NCBI GenBank assembly: GCA_947452135.1
Contig: CANGBT010000001.1
Location: forward strand, 1 to 64,000
Origin: Burkholderiales bacterium
GTDB taxonomy: Bacteria; Pseudomonadota; Gammaproteobacteria; Burkholderiales; Burkholderiaceae_C
DNA length: 64,000 nucleotides
Direction of reading: 5' to 3'
This document shows, piece by piece, positions 1-10,852 of the stretch (the first letter of the stretch is position 1; every line of letters starts with the position of its first letter). Position numbers and translations under genes: made by a program. The notes under the pieces are model-generated. The model was not told the origin of the DNA. It worked only from the letters and a program-made list of their open reading frames with translations, and ran no database searches.

Positions 1-1458
1 GACAACGCGACGGCGCGAGTGGTGCTGTCGAAGATGGTCAGGGCGCTGGGCTGGCAGGTGGATGTGGCCGGTGATGTGGCGCAGGCCATTGCGATGACGA
101 GCCAGCGCGAGGCCGCCGGCGAGGTCTACGACGTGGTGTTCATCGACGGGCAGCTGCAAGGCATGGACGAGTGGCGCTCGCTGCAGCGGCACCGGATGGA
201 CAGCGGTGTTCTGAAGCCCGTGGTGGTGAACATGGTGACCGCCACGGGTCGCGAGGCGCTGTCCCACCGCGGCCTTACCGAGGATGGCGCCCTGGGCAAT
301 TTCCTCGTCAAGCCGGTGACCGCTTCGATGCTTTTTGACGCGGTGGTCGACGCCTGGCTCGGCGGCAGCGCCAAGCAGCGCACGCGCGCCGCGCCGGTGC
401 CCCTGACCGGCTGCCTCAAGGGCATGCGGCTGCTGGTCGTCGAGGACAACGCCAACAACCGGCAAGTGGCGCAGGAGCTGCTGCTGGCCGAGGGTGCCGA
501 GGTGGTGCTGGCCGAAAACGGCGAGCAAGGTGTGCAAGCCGTGTTCGACGCGCAAACGCCCTTTGATGCCGTGCTGATGGACCTGCAGATGCCGGTGATG
601 GATGGCTTCACCGCCACCGCACGCATCCGCGAGAAGGGCGGGTTCGAGACCCTGCCCATCATTGCGATGACCGCCAACGCCATGGCGTCCGACCGGCAGG
701 CCTGCATCGACGGCGGGATGAACAGCCACGTGGGCAAACCCTTCGAGCTGGCTGACCTGGTTTCCGCATTGCTGCGCCACACCGGCCGCGTGCAGCCTGG
801 CGCTTCGACGGCGCCGGTGGCTGAACTGCCGGTGCCTGATGGACTGCTCGAAGCGGCCGAACGTGGCGGCATCGACATGGAAGCGGCGATTCGCCGGCTG
901 GGCGGCAATGCCCCTGTCTATGGCCGTATGCTGCGAAGCTTCTTGAAGGACCTTCCGGGGATGCTGACCAATCTCGACTCGCACGTTGCCGAGGCGGCCT
1001 GGGCCGACGCGGCCATGATGACGCACACCCTCAAAGGGTTGACCGGCATGCTGGGTGCGAGCGACCTGTGCGCGAGTGCGGCGACGGCCAACTGGGCGTT
1101 CGAGTCGGTCGCTCCTGCGGAACTCAGTGCCGATGTCGTTCGGGCGCTGAAGGCGGCGGCCGACAACTTTGCCCGCGCCGCCGCTCCACTGGTGCCGGCG
1201 CTGGTCGAGTTGGGCACCGCCACGGCGCCCGATCAGGAGGGCGCCTCGGCCAGCTTCAACAAGCGCCGGCTGCGCGAAATGCTGGTCCTGCTGCAGGCCT
1301 CGGACATGCGTGCGCTCGACTTGTTCGAGCAGTTGCGTGCGAACCCGGACGGCCTCGAGGCATCGGGCCTCGAAGCGCTGGAGACCGCCATGGGCTCACT
1401 GGACTTTGAACGGGCAGCTGCGGCTTGCTGCGATCTGCTGGCCGAGGGGTCCGCATGA
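1..1458 (+). CDS. Hybrid histidine kinase/response regulator, C-terminal part (REC-REC-Hpt), 5' end outside the window
   Basis: Frame is open from base 1 ([21 protein letters not shown]-like); second REC '[18 protein letters not shown]...[12 protein letters not shown]'; Hpt motif '[15 protein letters not shown]'. Confidence 0.85.
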   Translation, partial: DNATARVVLSKMVRALGWQVDVAGDVAQAIAMTSQREAAGEVYDVVFIDGQLQGMDEWRSLQRHRMDSGVLKPVVVNMVTATGREALSHRGLTEDGALGNFLVKPVTASMLFDAVVDAWLGGSAKQRTRAAPVPLTGCLKGMRLLVVEDNANNRQVAQELLLAEGAEVVLAENGEQGVQAVFDAQTPFDAVLMDLQMPVMDGFTATARIREKGGFETLPIIAMTANAMASDRQACIDGGMNSHVGKPFELADLVSALLRHTGRVQPGASTAPVAELPVPDGLLEAAERGGIDMEAAIRRLGGNAPVYGRMLRSFLKDLPGMLTNLDSHVAEAAWADAAMMTHTLKGLTGMLGASDLCASAATANWAFESVAPAELSADVVRALKAAADNFARAAAPLVPALVELGTATAPDQEGASASFNKRRLREMLVLLQASDMRALDLFEQLRANPDGLEASGLEALETAMGSLDFERAAAACCDLLAEGSA

Positions 1459-3842
1459 TTCAGGGTGAGCGTTTCTCGAGGCGCTCGAGGCCGCCGTGCA
1501 TCTTGCTGGTCGATGACCAGCCGCTCAACATCCAGGCGCTTTACCAGGCGTTCGCTGGCGACCATCAGGTGTTGATGGCCACCACTGGCGAAAAGGCTCT
1601 GGCCATCTGCCGCGCGACGCCGCCCGACATCATGCTGCTCGACATCATGATGCCCGACATGGACGGCTACCAGGTGCTCCAGCAGCTCAAGTCCCACGCC
1701 TCCACCGCGGGCATCCCGGTGATCTTCGTCACCAGCCGCGACAGCTCGGAAGACGAGGCCCGGGGGCTGGAACTGGGCGCCGTGGACTTCATCGGCAAGC
1801 CGATCAACCCGTCCATCGTGCGAGCCCGCGTGCGCACCCACCGCGAGTTCAACCGTGCGCGCGCGCTGCTGGGTGCCACGCTCGAGGCCACCGCCGATGG
1901 CATTGCGGTGACCGATCTGCAAGGCTCGCTGCTGAGTTGCAACCAGCGCTTCATCCGCATGTGGAACCTGCCTGAGGACTTCCTTGAGCGCGACCGTGAT
2001 CTGAAGATGGTGAAGTTCCTGCAGTCTCAGGTGGTCGAGGATCAGGCCGACCTGCTCACGCTGCTGAACACCCCGACCCAGTCCGATGACGATGTGGCGT
2101 CGTCGATGACCCTGCGCGACGGTCGCGTGCTCGAGCGTTTTCTGACGCCTTTGTTCATCAACGGCAAGCTTGACGGGCGGGTCTTCAGCTTTCGCGACGT
2201 GACCGAGCGGGTGAACGCGGAGCGGCAGCTCGAGGAGCTCAATGTCGACCTTGAACGCAAGGTCGAGGTCCGCACCCGGGAGCTGGCCGAAGCGGTTCGT
2301 GCGGCGTCGGTGGCCAACCATGCCAAGAGCGAGTTCGTCTCGAACATGAGCCATGAGATGCGCACGCCCATGAACAGCATCATGGGCATGTCGTATCTGG
2401 CGCTGCGCGCGCAGCCCAATCCCAAGGTCGGCGAGTACCTCGAGCGCATCACCGAGTCCGGCCAGCACCTGCTCAGCCTGATCAGCGACATCCTTGACTT
2501 CTCCAAGATCGAGGCCGGAAAGCTCGAGATCGAAGCGGCCGGCTTCTCGATCCACGACGTGGTCAACGATGTGATGCGACAGCTGTCGGAGATGGCCACC
2601 CAGAAGTCCTTGCGCCTGCGCGCCGACATCGACCCGGTGCTCACCCGTCCGCTGCACGGCGACGTGCTTCGGGTGCGGCAGATCTTGCTCAATTACGCGA
2701 GCAACGCGATCAAGTTCTCGCGCGACGGCGAGGTGGTGGTGCGTGTTCTGGCGTTGCACCCGGACGCCGCCGGTGCCGACGTGCGATTCGAGGTGGCGGA
2801 CTGCGGCATCGGCATGAGCCGCGAACAAACGGCGAAGCTGTTCCAGGCGTTCCATCAGGCCGATGCCTCGACCACGCGGCGCTATGGCGGCACGGGCCTG
2901 GGTCTGGCGATCTGCCGCAAGCTGGCCGACCTGATGGGCGGTGATGTGGGCGTGGTCAGCGAGCCGGGTGAGGGCAGCATGTTCTGGCTGCACCTGCCTC
3001 TACCGTGGGCGCATGAGATTCCGGCTGCACGTGCCTCGAACCACCAATGGGAGCGCTCGCTGGCCGGAAACACGGTGCTGGTGGTCGATGACAACCACCT
3101 GAACCAGCGTGTGGCTTCCGAGCTGCTCGAGGTGGCCGGTGCGAACGTGCTGATTGCCGGCGACGGCCTGAGCGCGCTCAGCGTGCTGGCTCAGCAACGG
3201 GTCGATTGCGTGCTCATGGACGTGCAGATGCCGCTGATGGACGGGCTGGAGGCCACTCGGCGCATCCGCGAGGACTCGGCCTTCGGCGACTTGCCGGTGA
3301 TCGCGATGACGGCCAACGCACGGGGCGAAGATGAGCAGTCCTGCCGCGAAGCAGGCATGAACGACTTCATCGCCAAGCCGGTGATGCCCGAGCAGTTCTA
3401 CGCCAAGCTCAGCCAGTGGCTGTCCGGCCGGTCCGGAAAAGAACCTTCGGTGGCCGCCGGCTCTTCCGTGGTGCCGGCTGTGGCAGCGCCGGTCGACGAC
3501 TCCGAGGTGATCGATCTGTCGGTGCTGGTGGAACTGACGCGTAACAACCCGAAAAAGATCCAGGACATCGCTTCGGTGTTCCTGTCGTTCATGGAGCGCA
3601 CGCTCGGCGAACTTGATGCTGCGGCCGCCGCTGGCGACCGCGCGGCGCTGTCGGCGCTGGGCCACAAGGCCAAATCATCTGCAGGCTCGGTGGGCGCTCA
3701 CGGGCTGTCGGCGCTGTGCAAGCAGCTCGAAGCATCGATGAAGGTGCCTGATGGCGATGTGGGCGAGGCGCGGCTGCTGATCGAGCAGATCCGCAGCCTG
3801 ATGGTGCTGATCGCCGCCAAACTGGGTGCGCCGCAAGGCTGA
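1455..3842 (+). CDS. Hybrid sensor histidine kinase (REC-PAS-HisKA-HATPase-REC-Hpt)
   Basis: ATGA overlap with upstream stop; '[14 protein letters not shown]', H-box '[17 protein letters not shown]', G-box '[15 protein letters not shown]', second REC '[14 protein letters not shown]', Hpt '[14 protein letters not shown]'. Confidence 0.9.
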   Translation: MIQGERFSRRSRPPCILLVDDQPLNIQALYQAFAGDHQVLMATTGEKALAICRATPPDIMLLDIMMPDMDGYQVLQQLKSHASTAGIPVIFVTSRDSSEDEARGLELGAVDFIGKPINPSIVRARVRTHREFNRARALLGATLEATADGIAVTDLQGSLLSCNQRFIRMWNLPEDFLERDRDLKMVKFLQSQVVEDQADLLTLLNTPTQSDDDVASSMTLRDGRVLERFLTPLFINGKLDGRVFSFRDVTERVNAERQLEELNVDLERKVEVRTRELAEAVRAASVANHAKSEFVSNMSHEMRTPMNSIMGMSYLALRAQPNPKVGEYLERITESGQHLLSLISDILDFSKIEAGKLEIEAAGFSIHDVVNDVMRQLSEMATQKSLRLRADIDPVLTRPLHGDVLRVRQILLNYASNAIKFSRDGEVVVRVLALHPDAAGADVRFEVADCGIGMSREQTAKLFQAFHQADASTTRRYGGTGLGLAICRKLADLMGGDVGVVSEPGEGSMFWLHLPLPWAHEIPAARASNHQWERSLAGNTVLVVDDNHLNQRVASELLEVAGANVLIAGDGLSALSVLAQQRVDCVLMDVQMPLMDGLEATRRIREDSAFGDLPVIAMTANARGEDEQSCREAGMNDFIAKPVMPEQFYAKLSQWLSGRSGKEPSVAAGSSVVPAVAAPVDDSEVIDLSVLVELTRNNPKKIQDIASVFLSFMERTLGELDAAAAAGDRAALSALGHKAKSSAGSVGAHGLSALCKQLEASMKVPDGDVGEARLLIEQIRSLMVLIAAKLGAPQG

Positions 3843-3963
3843 AGCACGCCATGGGCCTTGCGCCAGTGCAGCAAGTCTGTGCTTTCGCGTCAACCGGCAG
3901 TGCGTTCAGTCCGTTGTTGGCTCATCCCTGAGCAAGGCGGCCATCCCTGGCGCACCTGAAAAC

Positions 3964-6276
3964 ATGAAGAAATTCGACGACATCCGTTTGCTGCGCACGA
4001 CTTACCTGCGCGGACCCAACGTGTGGACTTACCGGCCGGCGCTGGAAACCTGGCTCGATCTGGGCGAGCTGGAGAACTTTCCGAGTTCCACCCTGCCGGG
4101 TTTCAGCGACCGTCTGGTGGCGTTGATGCCCGCGCTGATCGAGCACCACTGCGGTGTCGGCGAGCGCGGCGGCTTTCTCGAGCGCCTGAAGTCAGGCACC
4201 TGGGCCGGCCACGTGCTGGAGCACGTCGTCATCGAGCTGCTGAACCTGGCGGGCATGCCCACCGGCTTCGGCCAGACCCGCAGCACCTCGACCGATGGCG
4301 TCTACCGCATGGTGTTCCGTGCCCGCGACGAGCATGTGGCGCGCACCGCGCTGGCCCACGGCCACCGCCTGCTGATGGCAACCATCAACGAGCAGCCGTG
4401 CGATCTGGACGCGGCAGTGGCGGCGGTGCGCGACAAGGTCGACAGCTGCTACCTCGGCCCGAGCACCGCGTGCATCGTGGCCGCGGCCACCGATCGCGGC
4501 ATCCCTCACATCCGCCTGAACGACGGCAACCTGGTGCAGCTCGGCCATGGTGCGCGCCAGCGCCGCATCTGGACGGCAGAAACCGAATTCACCAGCGCCA
4601 TTGCCGAGGGCATCGCCAGCGACAAGGACCTGACCAAGTCGCTGCTCAAGTCCTGTGGCGTGCCGGTGCCCGAAGGCCGCATCGTCAACAGCCCCGAGCA
4701 AGCCTGGGAAGCTGCCCAGGACATCGGTCTGCCGGTGGTGGTCAAACCCTCGGACGCCAACCATGGTCGCGGTGTGACCCTGGACTTGCGCACGCAAGCC
4801 GACATCGAAGCCGCCTACCGCGTGGCCTATCCCGAAGGCAGCGACGTGATGGTCGAGCGCTTCATCCCCGGCCACGAACACCGCTTGCTGGTGGTGGGCA
4901 ACCGGGTGGTGGCAGCGGCCCGGGGCGAAATCATCGGCATCACGTGTGACGGCAAGTCGACGGTGCGCCAGCTGATCGACGCCCAGCTCAATTCGGATCC
5001 GCGTCGCGGCATCGAAGAGGAATTCCCGCTCGAGACCATCGCGGTGGACACCAACACCAAGGTTCAACTCGAGATCCAGCGCCAGGGCCTGACCCCCGAG
5101 TCGGTGCCCGAGCCCGGCCGCTTCGTGGTGATCGAGCGCAACGGCAACGTGGCCATCGACTGCACCGACAACATCCACCCCGAGGTGCAGTACGCCGCCG
5201 CGCTGGCCGCCCGCGTGGTGGGCCTGGACATCGCCGGGGTCGATCTGGTGGCGCAAGACATCTCGCGTCCGCTGTCGGCCCAGGGCGGCGCCATCGTTGA
5301 AGTCAACGCCGGCCCCGGGTTGCTGATGCACCTGAAGCCGGCCGAAGGCATGCCGCGTCCGGTGGGACGCGCCATCGTCGACCACCTGTTTCCTGAAGAC
5401 GAGACCGGCCGCATCGACATCGTCGGCCTGGCCGGCTCCAAGGGCACGCGCACCATCGCGCGTCTGGTGGCCTGGCTGCTGCACCTGAGCGGTCGCCGCG
5501 TGGGCCTGGCCTGCCGCGACGGCTTGTTCCTCGGCGGACGCCAGATCGAGCGCACCGACGGCGCGTGCTGGGAGTCCGGCCACAGGCTGCTGCTCAACCG
5601 GTCGGTGGACGCGGTGGTGATCGAGAACGGCGCCACCTCGGTGCTCAACGATGGCCTGGCCTACGACCGCTGCCATGTGGGTGTGGTCACCGATCTGTCG
5701 TTTGGCGCTGGCGATGCCGCCGCGCTGGCCGCGCACGATGTGCGTGAGACGAATCAGCTCGCCAAGGTGCTGCGCACCCAGATTGACGTGGTGATGTCTG
5801 ACGGCATCGCCGTGCTCAACGCGGCCGATGTGCGCATCGCCGAGATGGCCGCGCTGTGCGACGGCGACGTCATCCTCTACGCCCTCGACGGCACCAGCGA
5901 GGCGCTGTTGGCTCACCGTGCCACTGGTGGCCGTTGCGCCTTCGTGCGTGACGGCTGGGCGGTGCTGGCCACCGGCGCGGCCGAAACCCGTTGCTCGAAC
6001 CTCGCTCACGCCAGCCGTCGCTTCGAGGCGGGTGACGCTCTCGCCTCGGCCGATGACCGCATCGAGGTGCTGCTCGCCGCGATCGCCACGGCCTGGGCCT
6101 TGGGCATTTCGCCCGAGCTGATGGCCGCTGGCATCGACACCTTTGCGGTGACGATGACCGCCGGTGTGGTGGCTCCCGCCGGGCTGGACCTGGCGTCGCC
6201 AACGATCGCCCCGGTTCCGACCCCCGCCGGCAAGCCTGCGGCGGTGGCTACAGCGGTTCCGGTGACGACGCTCTGA
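3964..6276 (+). CDS. Cyanophycin synthetase paralogue with degenerate Mur-ligase domain (CphA'-like)
   Basis: N-term 'LLRTTYLRGPNVWTYRPALE', N-domain 'GHVLEHVVIELL', ATP-grasp 'VVVKPSDANHGRGVTLD' and 'VEVNAGPGLLMHLKPAEG'; Mur P-loop reads GSKGTRT. Confidence 0.88.
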   Translation: MKKFDDIRLLRTTYLRGPNVWTYRPALETWLDLGELENFPSSTLPGFSDRLVALMPALIEHHCGVGERGGFLERLKSGTWAGHVLEHVVIELLNLAGMPTGFGQTRSTSTDGVYRMVFRARDEHVARTALAHGHRLLMATINEQPCDLDAAVAAVRDKVDSCYLGPSTACIVAAATDRGIPHIRLNDGNLVQLGHGARQRRIWTAETEFTSAIAEGIASDKDLTKSLLKSCGVPVPEGRIVNSPEQAWEAAQDIGLPVVVKPSDANHGRGVTLDLRTQADIEAAYRVAYPEGSDVMVERFIPGHEHRLLVVGNRVVAAARGEIIGITCDGKSTVRQLIDAQLNSDPRRGIEEEFPLETIAVDTNTKVQLEIQRQGLTPESVPEPGRFVVIERNGNVAIDCTDNIHPEVQYAAALAARVVGLDIAGVDLVAQDISRPLSAQGGAIVEVNAGPGLLMHLKPAEGMPRPVGRAIVDHLFPEDETGRIDIVGLAGSKGTRTIARLVAWLLHLSGRRVGLACRDGLFLGGRQIERTDGACWESGHRLLLNRSVDAVVIENGATSVLNDGLAYDRCHVGVVTDLSFGAGDAAALAAHDVRETNQLAKVLRTQIDVVMSDGIAVLNAADVRIAEMAALCDGDVILYALDGTSEALLAHRATGGRCAFVRDGWAVLATGAAETRCSNLAHASRRFEAGDALASADDRIEVLLAAIATAWALGISPELMAAGIDTFAVTMTAGVVAPAGLDLASPTIAPVPTPAGKPAAVATAVPVTTL

Positions 6277-6341
6277 GCCTGCCGTCTTCCTTCTTGATCC
6301 TTCGATCCCTTGACCGGCCCTGCCGGCAGAAAGCGTAGCCC

Positions 6342-8924
6342 ATGGACGTGACCCGCATCCGGGCCTTGCGTGGCCCCAACCTCTGGAGCCGCCACACCGC
6401 CATCGAGGCGGTGGTGGAGTGCTCTGCGCCCGAGCGCGCCCTGTCGTTCATCACCGGCGTCGAAACCCGGGTGTGCAACCTGTTCCCGGCCGTGGGTGCG
6501 CTGCTGGTGTCGAGCCAGCAGCAGCCGAAGTCGATGGCGCACCTGCTCGAGTCGATCGCGCTGACGCTGCAGGCGGAAGCCGGCTGCCCGGTGACCTACA
6601 GCCGAACCGCGGCCACGGTCGAGCCCGGCGTTTACCAGGTGGTCGTCGAATACAGCGAAGAAGAGGTCGGGCGTGAGGCCTTCGAGCTGGCGCAAGCGCT
6701 GCTCGCGGCGGCAGTGGGCAACCACCCGTTCGATGTGGATACCGCCATCGGCCGTCTGCGTGACACGCACGAGGACGTGCGCCTCGGCCCGAGCACCGGC
6801 GCCATCGTCGATGCGGCGGCCGCTCGTGGCATTCCGTACCGCCGCCTCACGCAAGGCAGCCTGGTGCAGTTCGGCTGGGGTTCGCGCCAGCGCCGCATCC
6901 AGGCCGCCGAGGTCGATGTCACCAGCGCGGTGGCCGAGTCGATCGCACAGGACAAGGACCTCACCAAGAAGTTGCTGCTGTCGGCCGGCGTGCCGGTGCC
7001 GTACGGCCGCCCCGTGAACAGCGTCGACGAGGCCTGGACCGTGGCGCTCGAAATCGGGCTGCCGGTGGTGGTCAAGCCGCAAGACGGCAATCAGGGCAAG
7101 GGCGTCACCGTCAACATCACGACGCGCGAGCAGCTCGACATGGCCTACCGCGTCGCGGCCGAGATCGGCGAGGTGATGGTCGAGCGCTTCCTGCCCGGCA
7201 GCGATTACCGTCTGCTGGTGGTGGGCGACCGCATGGTGGCTGCCGCCCGGCGCGATCCGCCGCAGGTGCTGGGCAACGGCGTGAACACCGTGCGACAGCT
7301 GGTCGACATGGTCAATGCCGACCCCAAGCGCGGTACCGGCCATTCGACCTCGCTGACCAAGATCCGCTTTGATGACATCGCCATCGCCCGGCTGGCCGAG
7401 CAGGGTCTGGTACCCGAGTCGGTGCCTGAAAAAGGCCGGCGCGTCATCTTGCGCAACAACGCCAACCTGAGCACCGGCGGCTCAGCCACCGATGTGACCG
7501 ACAGCGTGCACCCCGACATGGCCGCGCGTGCGATCACCGCGGCGCAGACCATCGGTCTGCACATCTGCGGCGTCGATGTGGTGTGCGAAAGCGTGTTGCA
7601 CCCGCTGGAAGACCAGGGCGGTGGCGTGGTCGAGGTCAACGCCGCGCCGGGGCTGCGCATGCACCTGTCGCCTTCGTACGGCAAGGGCCGTCCGGTCGGC
7701 GAGGCGATGATCGAAAGCCTGTACCCGCATGGCGAAGACGGTCGCATTCCGGTGGTGGCCGTCACTGGCACCAACGGCAAGACCACCACCGTGCGGCTGA
7801 TCTCGCACCTGCTGTCGACCAGCGGTCTGCGCGTGGGCATGACCAACACCGATGGCGTGTACGTCGAAGGCCGGCAGATCGACAGCGGCGACTGCAGCGG
7901 CCCGAAGAGTGCGCGTAACGTGCTGATGCACCCCGATGTCGACGCGGCCGTGTTCGAGACCGCGCGCGGCGGCGTGCTGCGCGAGGGTCTGGGCTTTGAT
8001 CGCTGTCAGGTGGCGGTGGTCACCAACGTGGGCAGCGGCGACCACCTCGGGCTGAACTACGTCGCCACCGTTGAAGACCTGGCGCTGATCAAGCGGGTGA
8101 TCGTGCAAAACGTGTCGCCCATGGGCTTTGCGGTGCTCAACGCCACCGACCCACACGTGGTGGCGATGGCCGCCAACTGCCCGGGCGAGGTGATCTACTT
8201 TGCCGCCGACCGCCAGCACCCGGTGATGGTGGCGCACCGCGCCCAGGGTCACCGCACGGTGTGTGTCGAAGGCGAATGGCTGGTGGCGGCGCAGGGCGCG
8301 TGGCGCGAGCGCATCGCCTTGCGCGATGTGCCGCTGACGCGCAGTGGCGCCATCGGATTCCAGGTCGACAACGCGATGGCTGCCGTGGCCGCCGCCTGGG
8401 GCGTGGGCCTGACCTGGGACGCCATCCGCCGCGGGCTGGCGACCTTCTCGAGCGACACCGACAACGTGCCGGGCCGCTTCAACATCATGAATTTCCGCGG
8501 CGCCACGGTGATCGCTGACTACGGCCACAACCCCGACGCCATGCGCGCGCTGGTGGCGGCAGTCGAAGCGCTGCCGGCGCAGCGTCGCTCGGTGGTCATC
8601 AGCGGTGCGGGCGACCGCCGCGACGAGGACATCCGCGAGCAAACCCAGATCCTGGGCGGTTGCTTCGACGACGTGGTGCTGTTCCAGGACGCCTGCCAGC
8701 GTGGCCGCGCCGATGGCGAGGTGATCCGCCTGTTGCGTGAAGGGCTGGCCGGTGCCCAGCGCACGCGGCGCATCGACGAGATCCGCGGTGAGTTCGTGGC
8801 GATCGACCTCGCGCTCGATCGGCTGGAGCCGGGCGACTTGTGTCTGGTGCTCGTCGATCAGGTCGACGAAGCGCTGGCGCACTTGGCGCAACGGGTGGCG
8901 AGCGCCGCCACATCCGAGGCCTGA
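6342..8924 (+). CDS. cphA: Cyanophycin synthetase
   Basis: 'IRALRGPNLWSR', ATP-grasp 'VVVKPQDGNQGKGVTVN' and 'ANLSTGGSATDVTDSVHPD', Mur P-loop 'VTGTNGKTTTVRLI', 'PGRFNIMNF', 'DYGHNPDAM', 'GAGDRRDEDI'. Confidence 0.93.
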   Translation: MDVTRIRALRGPNLWSRHTAIEAVVECSAPERALSFITGVETRVCNLFPAVGALLVSSQQQPKSMAHLLESIALTLQAEAGCPVTYSRTAATVEPGVYQVVVEYSEEEVGREAFELAQALLAAAVGNHPFDVDTAIGRLRDTHEDVRLGPSTGAIVDAAAARGIPYRRLTQGSLVQFGWGSRQRRIQAAEVDVTSAVAESIAQDKDLTKKLLLSAGVPVPYGRPVNSVDEAWTVALEIGLPVVVKPQDGNQGKGVTVNITTREQLDMAYRVAAEIGEVMVERFLPGSDYRLLVVGDRMVAAARRDPPQVLGNGVNTVRQLVDMVNADPKRGTGHSTSLTKIRFDDIAIARLAEQGLVPESVPEKGRRVILRNNANLSTGGSATDVTDSVHPDMAARAITAAQTIGLHICGVDVVCESVLHPLEDQGGGVVEVNAAPGLRMHLSPSYGKGRPVGEAMIESLYPHGEDGRIPVVAVTGTNGKTTTVRLISHLLSTSGLRVGMTNTDGVYVEGRQIDSGDCSGPKSARNVLMHPDVDAAVFETARGGVLREGLGFDRCQVAVVTNVGSGDHLGLNYVATVEDLALIKRVIVQNVSPMGFAVLNATDPHVVAMAANCPGEVIYFAADRQHPVMVAHRAQGHRTVCVEGEWLVAAQGAWRERIALRDVPLTRSGAIGFQVDNAMAAVAAAWGVGLTWDAIRRGLATFSSDTDNVPGRFNIMNFRGATVIADYGHNPDAMRALVAAVEALPAQRRSVVISGAGDRRDEDIREQTQILGGCFDDVVLFQDACQRGRADGEVIRLLREGLAGAQRTRRIDEIRGEFVAIDLALDRLEPGDLCLVLVDQVDEALAHLAQRVASAATSEA

Positions 8925-8934
8925 GCGCGGCCTG

Positions 8935-9804
<870 letters not shown>

Positions 9805-9814
9805 GGGTTTCCTT

Positions 9815-10780
9815 TCAGAGCAGCGGCAGTTGCTGCGTGGGTGCGAGATGGGTTTGCAAGAACAGGTCGTACAAGGCGGTGAACTCGTCGAGCCGCTCGA
9901 AGTAGGGCATCGCGCCGGTCGAAATCACGTCGAAGGTCCAGCGCGGCTGATGCGCGTAGGCGGTCTTGTGGCGGTAGTCGATGAAGTCGCCCCGCACGCC
10001 ATGGACCATCCACACCGGCATCGTGAGCGACTGATAGACGCGGCTGATGTCGGCGCTGAACAAGAACGCGCTCACGAACCAGTAAGGCGCCAGCTTCGCG
10101 CCGGGCTGCTGCGTGGTGACGGTGGCGTACTCGAGCACCCCTTCGTCGATCACCGGGCCGCCCCAGGTCTTCTTGAGGAAGAAGCGGATCACCGACCGCC
10201 GCGTCAGCAGCCGGTAGAGGGCATCGCTCCACAGCGGGTTGAAGAAGAACTTGCGCAGCCCCGCCATGCCTCGGTTGCTGCCGGGCGGGCCGTCGAAGGG
10301 CGCGCCGCGGTTGAAGCCAGTCGGGCTGACCAGCGCCACGCTGCGGTAGTGCGAGGGCACCTCTTGGGCCGCGCGGGCAGCGAACTCGCTCGACAGTGAC
10401 AGACCCAGCACGTCGATGGGCACTGCGCCGTGGTTGCGGCGGATGACGGCGGTCATCGCGTGCACCGCGTCGGTCATCAGGCGTGGCAGGTACGCGCGGT
10501 CGCTGCGGTCGGAAAACCCATAGCCCGGCATGTCGAGCGCGTAGACCGGGCGCCGGTGGCGGTAGTGCTCGTAGAGCGGACGCACCTCATACGCAGAGCC
10601 AGCCGCGTTGATGCTGTGCAGCAGCAGCAGCGGGGTTTGATCGTCCGCCGCCTGGTCTTCGATCGGGCCCGCCGTGTAGTACGACAGCCGGCCGGCCAAG
10701 CTCTCCATCTCGATGCGTTCGCCCGACAAAGCGGCGGGTAGAACCGGGCAGGCAGTGCTCTGGATGGACGGCGTTGGCAT
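9815..10780 (-). CDS. Alpha/beta fold hydrolase
   Basis: 'PLLLLHSINAAGSAYEVRPLYEHYRHRRPVYALDMPGYGFSDRSD'; nucleophile region 'DVLGLSLSSEFAARAA'. Confidence 0.8.
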   Translation of the reverse strand: MPTPSIQSTACPVLPAALSGERIEMESLAGRLSYYTAGPIEDQAADDQTPLLLLHSINAAGSAYEVRPLYEHYRHRRPVYALDMPGYGFSDRSDRAYLPRLMTDAVHAMTAVIRRNHGAVPIDVLGLSLSSEFAARAAQEVPSHYRSVALVSPTGFNRGAPFDGPPGSNRGMAGLRKFFFNPLWSDALYRLLTRRSVIRFFLKKTWGGPVIDEGVLEYATVTTQQPGAKLAPYWFVSAFLFSADISRVYQSLTMPVWMVHGVRGDFIDYRHKTAYAHQPRWTFDVISTGAMPYFERLDEFTALYDLFLQTHLAPTQQLPLL

Positions 10781-10852
10781 GGCTGGATTATCCCGACCGT
10801 GTGAGCCGCGCCGGCGCTTGCACCGCTGAGCGCTTTGAGGCGATGGAGAGCA

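Noticed and set aside
4192-6009. Long antisense ORF (605 aa) opposite the first cphA, and similar ones at 1233-2993 and 7482-8891
   Set aside because: Low-complexity His/Gly/Ala/Arg-rich translations typical of antisense frames in high-GC coding DNA; the sense strand has clear conserved domains.
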